A stretch of DNA of 64,000 nucleotides from Phycisphaerae bacterium (lineage in GTDB: Bacteria; Planctomycetota; Phycisphaerae; UBA1845): positions 124,001-188,000 of the forward strand of contig JAGFJJ010000076.1 in NCBI GenBank assembly GCA_024102815.1, in the 5' to 3' direction. Positions 44,601 to 51,820 of this stretch are shown piece by piece (within the stretch, counting starts at the first letter, position 1; the number at the start of each line of letters is the position of its first letter). The notes below the pieces were generated by a model. It saw only the letters and a list, made by a program, of their open reading frames with translations, searched no databases and was not told the origin of the DNA. A program made the translations under genes and the position numbers.

Positions 44601-45188
44601 GCCGTCTCCGTCGGCGTCGAGGTACATCAGGTTCTGCTTGTTTGGAAAGCCGTTGGGATCGGGCTGGCTGCCCGGGGGAACCAGCGTGTTGATCGGGTCC
44701 GTGTCGGGGTCGTTGTTCGTCACGCCCTGCATGAGTGATCCGGTGAACCCGCTTTGACCCGCGCGATTGGTTTCGAGCAGTGCCCGCGGGTCCGTGGACC
44801 AGGGAAAAATCATCAGACCGGTGTTGGGGTCAGGATACGGCTCGATGGGCGCAGAGAGATTGTGCACGCCGGGCAGCTCGACATACGCGGCAGGCGATGC
44901 ACCCTGTCCCGTCAGGCTTGCCGTCAGCGCACCGGCCGAGGGAGACGCCAGCGTGTCGCCCACCAGATCCTGCGCCTCGTCCACGACGCGGGCGACATCG
45001 TTCCTGGCCTTCTTGTCTTCCCTGTTCGCACCGATGATCGATGCTTCGAAGTTCATGGTGGCCATGAAGGCCACACCGGTCACGAAGAGCAGGCCGAGGA
45101 CGGTCAGAACGAGGATCATGACCGTTGCCGGTCGGCGCCTGCCGTTACCGGACTGACTTGAAGCGAGATTGAAGGCGTTCTTCCGCAT
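41619..45188 (-). CDS. Very large GspK-like minor pseudopilin / PilX-like protein
   Basis: The 1189-residue product has a basic leader and one membrane helix (VMILVLTVLGLLFVTGVAFMA, split by no polar residue) directly after RRRPAT. It lacks the Glu5 found in other pseudopilins, as is normal for GspK. The C-terminal region has GRINLNIAPWKVMEGL, which matches the N-I-N-x-A motif of GspK helical domains, and YRELRELSVAAG. GspK caps the pseudopilus tip with GspI and GspJ in type II secretion. Usual length is about 330 residues, so this one is over three times larger, with insertions that include VDGDDNYNIDGGTDEDG, a possible calcium loop. It is the last gene of the pilin run. Confidence 0.78.
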   Translation of the reverse strand: MRKNAFNLASSQSGNGRRRPATVMILVLTVLGLLFVTGVAFMATMNFEASIIGANREDKKARNDVARVVDEAQDLVGDTLASPSAGALTASLTGQGASPAAYVELPGVHNLSAPIEPYPDPNTGLMIFPWSTDPRALLETNRAGQSGFTGSLMQGVTNNDPDTDPINTLVPPGSQPDPNGFPNKQNLMYLDADGDGISDSLGFEITPGSLPDLSRRQLREIARLVNAPTNPEGKVFLGLRVLSHGGMVNVNASSPLTVRNILFPQVGGGNELTKQYLKLGNYSTLIEEPPLRRRFMLLPAEVPPTRLIGNPFSKDAQLGQGDFNAVLVKNPIGPDKLETLRNPRYWTYGPNEYGADGSTPMWQYLMYADGANPSDPSADQYDRRHLITTVSHDDLLARPTIVRDFVRDNVNNAYTDKQINLVDYLLEEQRKDLQTKQSFGQPLTCDILDRFPILKYPFAPNAFKTPPPSTPAPQDELCECLIAQLRGQDECRINPRNGRLKLSLPWLQQYWSSGVIDLLPPQNGSRVSVAGLLQSNFTMLLYNARGGAWDFDPSTPENEYSFADISDTAAALTANFIDYFDGNDEPTEISTRRADYRTRGALQPRSEIGRVESDSFFGLERQPYITEVAAELVDGDDNYNIDGGTDEDGYLITVELFHPQGLSILEGYRLKIGDFSVDLPTSQFAVDAFRVVEIKKDSTADAFTWSPLPSSFETGLESGELSLTQSVFGGLQGGGYSIDVELIHRLSGAVVDKFNIVVPQTQVVYRAERLTNTGDLNRWYASLPVPTTVLQTDGNELKRTLGYGAPFSVGQYGGVNPVEAIQANIAEDDITKAFPTTGSLLALMRVANSTSEPFNALLDSSVGTGGYSIDNGRLPIYDVAAQHHLDPANWTNGQPGEPGTPGGLDYLPWGQLIFDYFTALPLSSSNPYADFAVNLDVAQLEAAKPQVQDMGMRVNGRINLNIAPWKVMEGLTFQPYDKFPTAVSGAVKTGLETVFGPTSNLLPGQTVPIGEKLAKAIVSYRELRELSVAAGQSLAYTGDPTSLRGWQTLSPTMRRGTGFMSIGELANVRYTNTGLPQDQEFRFDGGAVKQGQYGQSFLESTAPLMALSEWATLRSHVFTVYGVLRGELDPTLVKDNMTPDELRAAMRDADSRALRFQETVDRLPLLLGKEQTDRIGDRTIGRYVDVRGN

Positions 45189-45309
45189 TTTCAGGCGACA
45201 ATCATCGATTTCTCGGACCCATGTCCGGCACCATGTCAGTATTCGTAAACTGGCAATGTCCGTTCAAGGGCCCCGTGCTTTGCCCACGTGACCCATCATC
45301 GCACGGCGC

Positions 45310-46872
45310 CTAATCCTCGCCCCCGACGGGAATAACCATGACGTGCCGCACGGGTCGATCGAGCCGGCCGTTTGCGTCCCATAAATCGACGGTGATCCGC
45401 AGAGCCTTGGGGAAGATACCTTCGGGCAACAGGCCGTCTTGTCCCCGCGACGCGGTGAAGACGTGGACGTTGGTACGCGGGCCGGTGTTCAAGGAATTGG
45501 GCCAAGCCGGGTCGTATTGGAACCGTTGCTTGGTCGTGTACCCCGAGGCTCCGCCGGGACAGCCGTTCCAGTCCGGGTCGCTCGTACCCCAGACACAACC
45601 CTCGAGTAGGTCCTTCAATCTGATTGCCCGGTCCGCTTGGAAATTGGAGGTCAGGCTGGCATCCTCAGCTTCCCCTAGCGAGGCTTCCAGTGCGGCCAGG
45701 GGGTCGTCGTCGTTGTCGTCCAGCAGTTTCTCGCCCGTGTTACCGGGATCGATCCATTGAACTTCAGACTCCAGGTCGAGGCGTCCGCCGACGGCCTCGC
45801 TGCCGGGATCGAACGCCCATTCGACCTTGAACGAAGCGCAGTTGGGAAGGAAGAACGCGCTGAGGCGATCCGCGACGAGCGGCGGCGGGTCGAGATCGAG
45901 CTGGCTCCGGGCCGCGGGATTGAGGCCGTTATCGAAGATCGCGGGCCAATAGAGCGGAGGCTGTCCGACACCGATCAGCGTCCCGGAGGGATTGGCGTTC
46001 GGCTTGAGAGCGACATCCTCGAACGTCAGCGTCCCCACAGGGGGAGGCGGGAAAGCCATCACATCGCTGATGCCCCTGAGAATATCGTCGGCGCCGAAGG
46101 TGCCGACGGACCCGTCGTACGTCGTCCACTTTCGCGGATCATTCTGGACCGGCGCCGGGGCTTCCGTGGGAACGACCAGCACACTGCGCCGGGCCAGGTG
46201 CCATTCCTGTGCGGGAGGCATCGCGGCGTTGTATTCGGGCAGATGCGGAAAGGCATCCTGGGGGTCGACCCGCGGGTCGAACTCCCACGTGGTTCCGGCG
46301 GTATCGGGAACCCAATCGCCGGGGACCGCGTGTCCGTAAACGACCTGCTGGATGTTGGAGGTGACCGGCTTGCCGACAAGCTCCGGGTCCTGATACTGAT
46401 ATTGAACGAAGTTCCGCGCCTTGCGCGACGTGAAGAACATGAGCACGTCGGCGCGCGGCGGCGTGGGGACATACATCGGATCGGGCACGGTGGCGTCCAC
46501 CGGCGTCTGGTAGATGGCTCCGAAGTTGTTGGGATAGCCCGTCAGCGGGTCGCCGTCGTCGTCGGCCTCCTTGCCGTTGCGGGTCCAGTAGGCGTTGACG
46601 GGGTTGCCCACGATGACCATCACCGAGCGCTTGGGATCCACCTGGCGAAGATCCTCGCGGAGGGATTCCTCCAGCGTGCGGAGGCGCTGGTTGATTTCGG
46701 TCAGGGCGGTCGCCTGACCGGTGGATTTCACGGTCAGATTCATGACCTGCCCGGCCAGGCTGAGCATGAGCAGCAGGATGCCCAGGGCGACGACGAGCTC
46801 GACGAGAGAAAACGCTCTGCGCCGCGTTCGTGCCCGAGGCCGGTACGCTGTACGTAAGATCTTGCTATTCAT
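45310..46872 (-). CDS. GspJ-like minor pseudopilin
   Basis: The 520-residue product has a basic leader with prepilin cleavage at RRRA-FSLVELVVALG, where Ala replaces the usual Gly at -1 and Glu5 is kept. A single helix follows (ILLLMLSLAGQVMNLTV), then a long globular part. The order in the cluster (after GspI-like, before GspK-like) and the late DLWDANGRL region support GspJ. Typical GspJ has about 200 residues, so the globular part is greatly enlarged. It contains acidic patches (LDDNDDDPLAALEAS). Function in the pseudopilus tip is inferred from position. Confidence 0.75.
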   Translation of the reverse strand: MNSKILRTAYRPRARTRRRAFSLVELVVALGILLLMLSLAGQVMNLTVKSTGQATALTEINQRLRTLEESLREDLRQVDPKRSVMVIVGNPVNAYWTRNGKEADDDGDPLTGYPNNFGAIYQTPVDATVPDPMYVPTPPRADVLMFFTSRKARNFVQYQYQDPELVGKPVTSNIQQVVYGHAVPGDWVPDTAGTTWEFDPRVDPQDAFPHLPEYNAAMPPAQEWHLARRSVLVVPTEAPAPVQNDPRKWTTYDGSVGTFGADDILRGISDVMAFPPPPVGTLTFEDVALKPNANPSGTLIGVGQPPLYWPAIFDNGLNPAARSQLDLDPPPLVADRLSAFFLPNCASFKVEWAFDPGSEAVGGRLDLESEVQWIDPGNTGEKLLDDNDDDPLAALEASLGEAEDASLTSNFQADRAIRLKDLLEGCVWGTSDPDWNGCPGGASGYTTKQRFQYDPAWPNSLNTGPRTNVHVFTASRGQDGLLPEGIFPKALRITVDLWDANGRLDRPVRHVMVIPVGGED

Positions 46873-46987
46873 GAAGTTCGGAGCGCCTTGGGACGACCGA
46901 GAATGTTGGCCGGACGGGCGGAAGCAACAGCCCCCGGCAGCACCCCCGTATTATCGCCGCAACCACGTGTCGGTCCAGTGGGGAGCA

Positions 46988-47036
46988 GGCACAAAGGCAC
47001 TGAGGCACGAAGGGAGGAGAGGAAATAGGCAATAGG
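46988..47036. repeat. Interspersed repeats between two minor pilin genes
   Basis: GGCACAAAGGCACTGAGGCACGAAGG (46988-47013, broken by point changes) is followed by ATAGGCAATAGG (47025-47036). The first part matches the GGCACGAAGGCACG array at 48424-48468, the second the GGCAATAGG copies at 50651 and 62024. They fill the 195-bp gap between the GspI- and GspJ-like genes. Confidence 0.6.
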
Positions 47037-47067
47037 AAGGTGGCCCCGCGCGCAGGAACGGAGCGGA

Positions 47068-48522
47068 TCAGTCCCCCGGTGCGACAAAGAGCGAGCCGAT
47101 GTCGATGCCCACGACGGGCGACCCACCGGTGAACGCGTAGGACTGGCCGTCACGCTCGATTGGGGGAGGAAAGACCCAGACGGTGCGAAGGGCTTCGTCC
47201 TGGTCGAGAAAACCGTTGGAGCCGTTGAACGGGCTGTCATCAAGGTCCTTGACGACGATCTCACGGTCGAGCGTGAGCAGCCCCAGTTCCTGCTGGCCGG
47301 ATCCCACGCGACGAACTTCGGTCACTTCATAAAGCTGCCCGTTGCGTTCGTCGATCATCACCGTCCCGCGCTCGAAGAAGTCGATGGTCAACGGGCCTGT
47401 CGGGTAGTCCGGGTGGTTGATCTGCGCCACGGTGGGCAAGCCCGAGCCTTCTTCGTACTTCAGTCCGAGAATTGCGGGATCGTCGCTTCCCCAGATCTCG
47501 AAGCCGACCGGTTTGGTCTCATCCTCGGCCGGTTGGAAGTACACCTGCACGCGCCAGGGCTCAGGGAAGAGCACGTCATCGTCGGAAGGCAGCGGTTCGA
47601 CCTCCACGGGCCTTGCGGGATCCTGCGGATCGGGCACCTTGGACGGATCCTGCACAGCAAAGCGCAGCGTCGGTCTCGTGCGACGCAAGGTCGCGTAGTA
47701 CATGGTAAACTCGCGCTCTTCTTCCAACCCTTCCTCAATTTCGTCGGCCGGCGGTGCGGGATTGCAAATCGCCGGATCCAAAGGGGTATTCAGTTTGTGA
47801 AAGACGGCGAACGCATAGCGCCGGGCGTCCAGATTATTTTCCCAATTGATGTCGGGCGCGTTGGGATCGGGCTGGCCGGTGTTGTCTTCGAGTTTCTTCG
47901 AATCGTACGGCTGCATCGGCGGATAAACACGCTGCTCGAAGCGGATCTGCGGCGCCCCGAACCCGTGAGTGAAAAAGGCGTCGTTGGGCCAGTTCAAATC
48001 CAATTGCGGGTTCAGGTTGAAGCTACCCGTGTTTTGCGACATGCCCTCGATGCGCCAAGGAGGAGCCACCGGCTTGTCACGATTTCCGCTGCGAGCCGGC
48101 GCAGGGACGTATTCGTAGGTCGACGCGGAGACGTTCTGCATGTGCAGCAGATGCACACGGGTATCCCGGCAGGCGACAAAGTCGCCGCCGCCGAAAGTCG
48201 TGTGTTCGCTCAAGTCCCCTGCAAAACCCCCGACGTCCCTCTGCTCACCATCCACACGGAGCAGCAGCTTGCACAATTCCTCGGCCGTCGCCGTCAACGT
48301 CTGCTGCGTGGTGAATTCCGCCAGGTTCCGCGCCCGATTCCAGGCGATGGGGAACATGGCCGCGACCATGATCAGACCGATGCCCAGGATGACGATCGCG
48401 ATCATGAGCTCGAGGAGGGAAAAGGCACGGGAGGAAGGCACGGAGGCACGAAGGCACGAAGGCACGAAGTGAGAGCGCCGAATGCGGAAAGAGGGAAGCC
48501 GAATGGGTGAGTCGTTTTTCAT
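47068..48522 (-). CDS. GspI/PilV-like minor pseudopilin with repeat-encoded leader
   Basis: The 484-residue product has a long leader before the cleavage site SSRA-FSLLELMIAIVILG; Ala stands at -1 and Glu5 is present. The helix IGLIMVAAMFPIAW follows. The leader (about residues 2-33) is encoded by short tandem repeats: RRSHFVPSCLRASVPSSRA comes from GGCACGAAGGCACG units read on the minus strand, and LPSFRIRR from a GAATGCGG-type unit. The first ATG is 48522; no ribosome site is evident and a GTG nearer the cleavage site is possible. Typical GspI has about 125 residues, so the globular part is enlarged. Role at the pseudopilus tip inferred from order. Confidence 0.75.
   Translation of the reverse strand: MKNDSPIRLPSFRIRRSHFVPSCLRASVPSSRAFSLLELMIAIVILGIGLIMVAAMFPIAWNRARNLAEFTTQQTLTATAEELCKLLLRVDGEQRDVGGFAGDLSEHTTFGGGDFVACRDTRVHLLHMQNVSASTYEYVPAPARSGNRDKPVAPPWRIEGMSQNTGSFNLNPQLDLNWPNDAFFTHGFGAPQIRFEQRVYPPMQPYDSKKLEDNTGQPDPNAPDINWENNLDARRYAFAVFHKLNTPLDPAICNPAPPADEIEEGLEEEREFTMYYATLRRTRPTLRFAVQDPSKVPDPQDPARPVEVEPLPSDDDVLFPEPWRVQVYFQPAEDETKPVGFEIWGSDDPAILGLKYEEGSGLPTVAQINHPDYPTGPLTIDFFERGTVMIDERNGQLYEVTEVRRVGSGQQELGLLTLDREIVVKDLDDSPFNGSNGFLDQDEALRTVWVFPPPIERDGQSYAFTGGSPVVGIDIGSLFVAPGD
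48424..48468. repeat. GGCACGAAGGCACG tandem repeat within a prepilin leader
   Basis: Four to five units of GGCACGAA/GGCACGGA in tandem, lying inside the GspI-like gene upstream of the prepilin cleavage site. Related units occur at 46988-47013. Read on the minus strand they encode the peptide FVPSCLRASVPSSRA. Confidence 0.75.
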
Positions 48523-48530
48523 TTGTTCGT

Positions 48531-48546
48531 GCAGGCTCTAACCTGC
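48531..48546. repeat. Short inverted repeat GCAGG-CTCTAA-CCTGC
   Basis: Five-base arms with a six-base loop just upstream of the GspI-like start. It resembles a decayed copy of the palindrome at 50606-50623. Confidence 0.4.
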
Positions 48547-48606
48547 GGCTCAGAAGCAAATCGGTGCGTCGGGGACGCCCTCTGCGACCGGTCCGCACAA
48601 CGGTCC

Positions 48607-49632
48607 CTACGGGCTCAACGTGCCCTCGCCCCGCGGGCCGGGGATGACTTCTCCCGAGTAGCGGTTGACGTAGTACGGCCGGGCCGTTTCCAGCAGATAC
48701 GCCCGCTTCGCGGCGGCATCCGTTTGCTCCCTGAACGTATCGTCGTCGTACACCAAGAGTCCGTCCACCGAGGGGAAGTTCAATGCCGTCTTGGGTTCGG
48801 CCGGGTCGACGATCACGAGCGGGAATTCGTCTTCCTGCACGCCGGGCTTTTTCTTGTCAGGGACGGTGCTCGGCAGGCCGTTCAACGGTGGGAATTCCTG
48901 TCGCTCGCCCTCGCGGTCGAAGTAATGGTCCGCCGGGTCATCTTTCCCCGCGCCAAACATGTCGGTCACGTCGCCATAACCGTCGCCATCGGCGTCCTGG
49001 TCCATTACCAGCACGCTTCGGTCTACGAAGAGTTGTCCGTCGCCGGCGTAGGTCATGGAGAATACGTTGCGATGCCGCTGATTGGCGTTGTAGGGCGGCG
49101 TCGGGTCGAGAAAGCTGTTGTTGGCCAGTTCGACATCGCTGAATGTATGGGCGTCATCATCAGGGTCAGGGGGCTCCACGGCGTAACGGGGAACGACGCG
49201 GATGGGTGCGGGCAGGGCGAAGGTCCGCTCGGGCGTGATGACGAATACGTTCTCCCAGGCGGGCTCGCCGATATGCCTGGTTTCCTTGCGCAGGCCGACG
49301 ACACGCTGCCGGCCGCCCGCATCCAGGTAGAAGAGAAGCCCCGTCTCCACGCCTTCGGCACGGAGCGCGTCGGCCCGGGCGGTCTTGAGCATACCCTGGA
49401 GCAGTGTCTCCGCGTCGGCGAACTTGCGATCGCGGAACATGGCGTTGGTCGCGGGAACGATCAGGGCGAGCAGCAGCGAGACAATGGCCAGGACGATGAC
49501 CAGCTCGACCAGCGTGAAGGCCCGACGCTGTTCCTGCGAGCCGCGGGCCCCTCCCCGCGCGGACGAACGCGCGCGGAGGGGCGATGCCACACCGTGTCCC
49601 GCGCCTTGCGTTGTCCGTACCGCATTCTGCAT
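48607..49632 (-). CDS. GspH/FimT-like minor pseudopilin
   Basis: The 341-residue product starts at ATG 49632; AGGAG (43 to 47 of 496xx, rc of 49643-49647) lies ten bases upstream and overlaps the stop of the preceding pilin gene. The cleavage site is RRA-FTLVELVIVLAI with Ala at -1 and Glu5 present, and the helix is SLLLALIVPA. The next segment, FADAETLLQGMLKTARADALR, is typical of GspH/FimT. A DQDADGDGYGDV loop could bind calcium. The first residues (MQNAVRT) come from a GGAATG-type repeat (49621-49638). Larger than normal GspH (about 170). Confidence 0.8.
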   Translation of the reverse strand: MQNAVRTTQGAGHGVASPLRARSSARGGARGSQEQRRAFTLVELVIVLAIVSLLLALIVPATNAMFRDRKFADAETLLQGMLKTARADALRAEGVETGLLFYLDAGGRQRVVGLRKETRHIGEPAWENVFVITPERTFALPAPIRVVPRYAVEPPDPDDDAHTFSDVELANNSFLDPTPPYNANQRHRNVFSMTYAGDGQLFVDRSVLVMDQDADGDGYGDVTDMFGAGKDDPADHYFDREGERQEFPPLNGLPSTVPDKKKPGVQEDEFPLVIVDPAEPKTALNFPSVDGLLVYDDDTFREQTDAAAKRAYLLETARPYYVNRYSGEVIPGPRGEGTLSP

Positions 49633-49638
49633 TCCGCG
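49621..49638. repeat. GCGGAATGCAGAATGCG repeat at a pilin start
   Basis: On the minus strand it reads CGCGGAATGCAGAATGCG and supplies both the start codon and the first codons of the GspH-like gene. It belongs with the GGAATG copies at 35201 and 61101. Confidence 0.5.
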
Positions 49639-49645
49639 CTTGCTC

Positions 49646-50728
49646 CTATCGCGACGTGGTTCCGGCCAGTCGGTCGCGCAGCCGCGGGTCGGGATAGATG
49701 TTGTCGGCGTTCAGGGCGTCATCGATGCGCCCCTTCCTGGAGTCCAGGCCGTCGTTCATCCAGTCGCCGACCATGGAGGTCGTTTCCGTGGCGCTGCTGA
49801 GCAGGTCCTCCGTCAACTGGTCTTTTCCGTTGGGGCCGTACGAGACGATGAGCGGCTTGTTGCCATTGCGGCGGACCATCTGCGTCGAGGCCTCGTTCCA
49901 GCCGGGGTAGTTTGGCGAAACGTTCCTCGCATCGGAGCTCGTCGAAAAGTTGCGTTCGGAAAAGTACTGAATAGGAACACCCCAGGCGTCGACGATGATG
50001 CGGAGGGGCTGGTCGATCTCCGGGTCCCACTTGTCGTTCAGCTTTCCTTGTTCGTCCGGGCGATCGAGGAAAATCAGCGGCGGACCGGTCTGGTCCGAGC
50101 CTAGGGTGCGAAGGTTCGCGTCGCTCATCGACTCGAGCATATCCTTCGATTCGCGCCCGAACATCTGGATGGCCAGGACGAGGGCGGCGTTGTCGCGATG
50201 CTCCAGCGCCCGCTGCTGCGGATCCTTGAGGTCGAGGCGGAATGTCATGGGGGTGTAGCCGCCGGATGTCGCTCCCGGAATTACTTTGGCGCCGCCGACT
50301 GTCAGCGGACCGCGATTGGCCGGCGGTTTCTGCGGAACGCCGACTTCCGTGAAGACCTCGAGTTCATCCGGCGGGTAGAAGCCGTAACGCTTCTGGTACT
50401 CCGTCTTACGTGTGAGTGTCGGATTGCTCTGTTGCTCGCGGGCGAACTGGTCGACCATGTCGCGCACGGCCGTGAGCATGAGTTCCGTACTGTTCCCGCG
50501 GTGGCGGTCGATGAGGGCGGGCGCGGCCACGAGTATCGCGGAAACCAGCACGCCGATGAGCCCGATGACCACGAGGAGCTCGAGGAGAGTGAAAGCCGAG
50601 CGAGCCGCAGGCTTCAGCCTGCGCGGACTCCATTGAGGACAACGGGCATCAGGCAATCGGCAATAGGCGCGGCCGTTGCGTCCATCATGAATTGCGATTC
50701 GCGGATTGCGAACGGGTCGCGCGGGCAC
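49646..50728 (-). CDS. GspG-like pseudopilin with repeat-encoded leader
   Basis: The 360-residue product begins at GTG 50728, immediately after the stop of the preceding pilin gene. A 44-residue leader precedes RSA-FTLLELLVVIGLI (Ala at -1, Glu5 present). Two pieces of the leader are repeats: AYCRLPDA comes from AGGCAATCGGCAATAGG (50651-50667) and RRLKPAAR from the palindrome at 50606-50623. The globular part has ELMLTAVRDMVDQFAREQ after the helix and a pilin-like DAWGVPIQYF segment. It is one of three consecutive GspG-type genes. Which is the major pilin is not evident. Confidence 0.8.
   Translation of the reverse strand: MPARPVRNPRIAIHDGRNGRAYCRLPDARCPQWSPRRLKPAARSAFTLLELLVVIGLIGVLVSAILVAAPALIDRHRGNSTELMLTAVRDMVDQFAREQQSNPTLTRKTEYQKRYGFYPPDELEVFTEVGVPQKPPANRGPLTVGGAKVIPGATSGGYTPMTFRLDLKDPQQRALEHRDNAALVLAIQMFGRESKDMLESMSDANLRTLGSDQTGPPLIFLDRPDEQGKLNDKWDPEIDQPLRIIVDAWGVPIQYFSERNFSTSSDARNVSPNYPGWNEASTQMVRRNGNKPLIVSYGPNGKDQLTEDLLSSATETTSMVGDWMNDGLDSRKGRIDDALNADNIYPDPRLRDRLAGTTSR
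50606..50623. repeat. Perfect palindrome CGCAGGCT-TC-AGCCTGCG in a prepilin leader
   Basis: Eight-base arms with a TC loop, located just upstream of the prepilin cleavage site of the GspG-like gene at 49646-50728. Related elements lie at 16914, 17988 and, weaker, 48531. Confidence 0.7.
50651..50667. repeat. GGCAATCGGCAATAGG repeat in a prepilin leader
   Basis: AGGCAATCGGCAATAGG matches ATAGGCAATAGG at 47025-47036 and the longer array at 62024-62062. Here it encodes part of the leader (CRLPDA) of a GspG-like prepilin. Confidence 0.6.
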
Positions 50729-51775
50729 TTACTCGTCCTCCCGCGTCCAGTTGACCACGTCGTCATTGGTGCCGTAGACGCCGTCGGGCCCCGCGCTGAC
50801 GAGCAGGTAGCTGTCACTGCGTATGGGCAGGTTGATCTGCGCCTGCTGCGGATCGCGAATGAAGCGGGCAAACGTGTTGTCCCACACGGCCGCGTTCGCG
50901 ACATCATCCTTGGTTGCATCGCGCTCCGGCGCCTGGGCGTCGGCAATACGTGAATAAGACTCGCCGCCGGCCTGGGCCGAGCCACCGAAGTCGATGCCCT
51001 TCGTTGTCAGGTCGCCGTTCCGGCTGCCGGTGATGATCCCGTTGTCTTCCTGGCGATAGACGCCGGGCTTTCCCTCATCCTGAATCATGAACTTCCCACC
51101 GCGATTGGCACGGTAATAGAGAATGGGGCGATCCCACTTGTCCACGAACAGGTTGAGCTTGGCGGTCTTATCGTCGCGCTGGTCCCAGGCAATGATGATT
51201 CCCAGATTCTCGAGCTGCTCCAGCGTGCGGGCGTTGCCGGAAATCATCTTCTGATCGACATAGGACCCGTTGGGTTCGGGGTAGCGGGGCTGCTGGGGTT
51301 CCAGCGTGCTGGGGTCGAGGGCGTAGAGTCCGCCGCGCTCGGTGGCGGTCTTGGGTTGCTTGGTGGTGTCATCGGCCCAGTAGCCGTCACGATCGAGATC
51401 GCGGAAGCCCGGTGTGCCCAGCAGGTCCTGCCCGGCCAGCGCCTGGAGCAGGAGGTGCGCCCCGGCCACGGGCGTATCGGGCGTAGCGATGGAGCTTTCC
51501 GAATTGGGGTTGGCGATTTTCCATCGATCCATGCCGGAGAAGTCGCCGGAGGACGGCGGCAGACCGCCACCGAGGGCCTGTTCGTTGCGATACAGTTGCA
51601 GGCCGGAGTCGATGGCGGTGAACATGGATTTCTGCGCAGTGACGTTCGCCGAATTGCGAATGGTGCTCACGGCCGGGATGAGGATGGCGATGAGCAGGGC
51701 AATGATGGAGATCGTCACGAGCAGTTCCACGAGGGTAAATCCTCGCGTGCTCCCGGAGTGAATTCGTCGTTGCAT
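50729..51775 (-). CDS. GspG-like pseudopilin with C-terminal calcium-type loop
   Basis: The 348-residue product has a short, classical leader and cleavage site STRG-FTLVELLVTISII with Gly at -1 and Glu5 present. The globular part contains KWDRPILYYRANRGG, a strand seen in planctomycete GspG-like pilins, and ends in SAGPDGVYGTNDDVVNW, which matches the calcium-binding loop of GspG. The pilin at 51821-52948 ends in nearly the same motif, so the two are paralogues. The short leader and canonical cleavage site make it a candidate major pilin together with that neighbour. Confidence 0.87.
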   Translation of the reverse strand: MQRRIHSGSTRGFTLVELLVTISIIALLIAILIPAVSTIRNSANVTAQKSMFTAIDSGLQLYRNEQALGGGLPPSSGDFSGMDRWKIANPNSESSIATPDTPVAGAHLLLQALAGQDLLGTPGFRDLDRDGYWADDTTKQPKTATERGGLYALDPSTLEPQQPRYPEPNGSYVDQKMISGNARTLEQLENLGIIIAWDQRDDKTAKLNLFVDKWDRPILYYRANRGGKFMIQDEGKPGVYRQEDNGIITGSRNGDLTTKGIDFGGSAQAGGESYSRIADAQAPERDATKDDVANAAVWDNTFARFIRDPQQAQINLPIRSDSYLLVSAGPDGVYGTNDDVVNWTREDE

Positions 51776-51820
51776 CGTGCGCGTCCTCGTTCCGCCGCCG
51801 TGGTTCGCGGCAGGCTGCGG

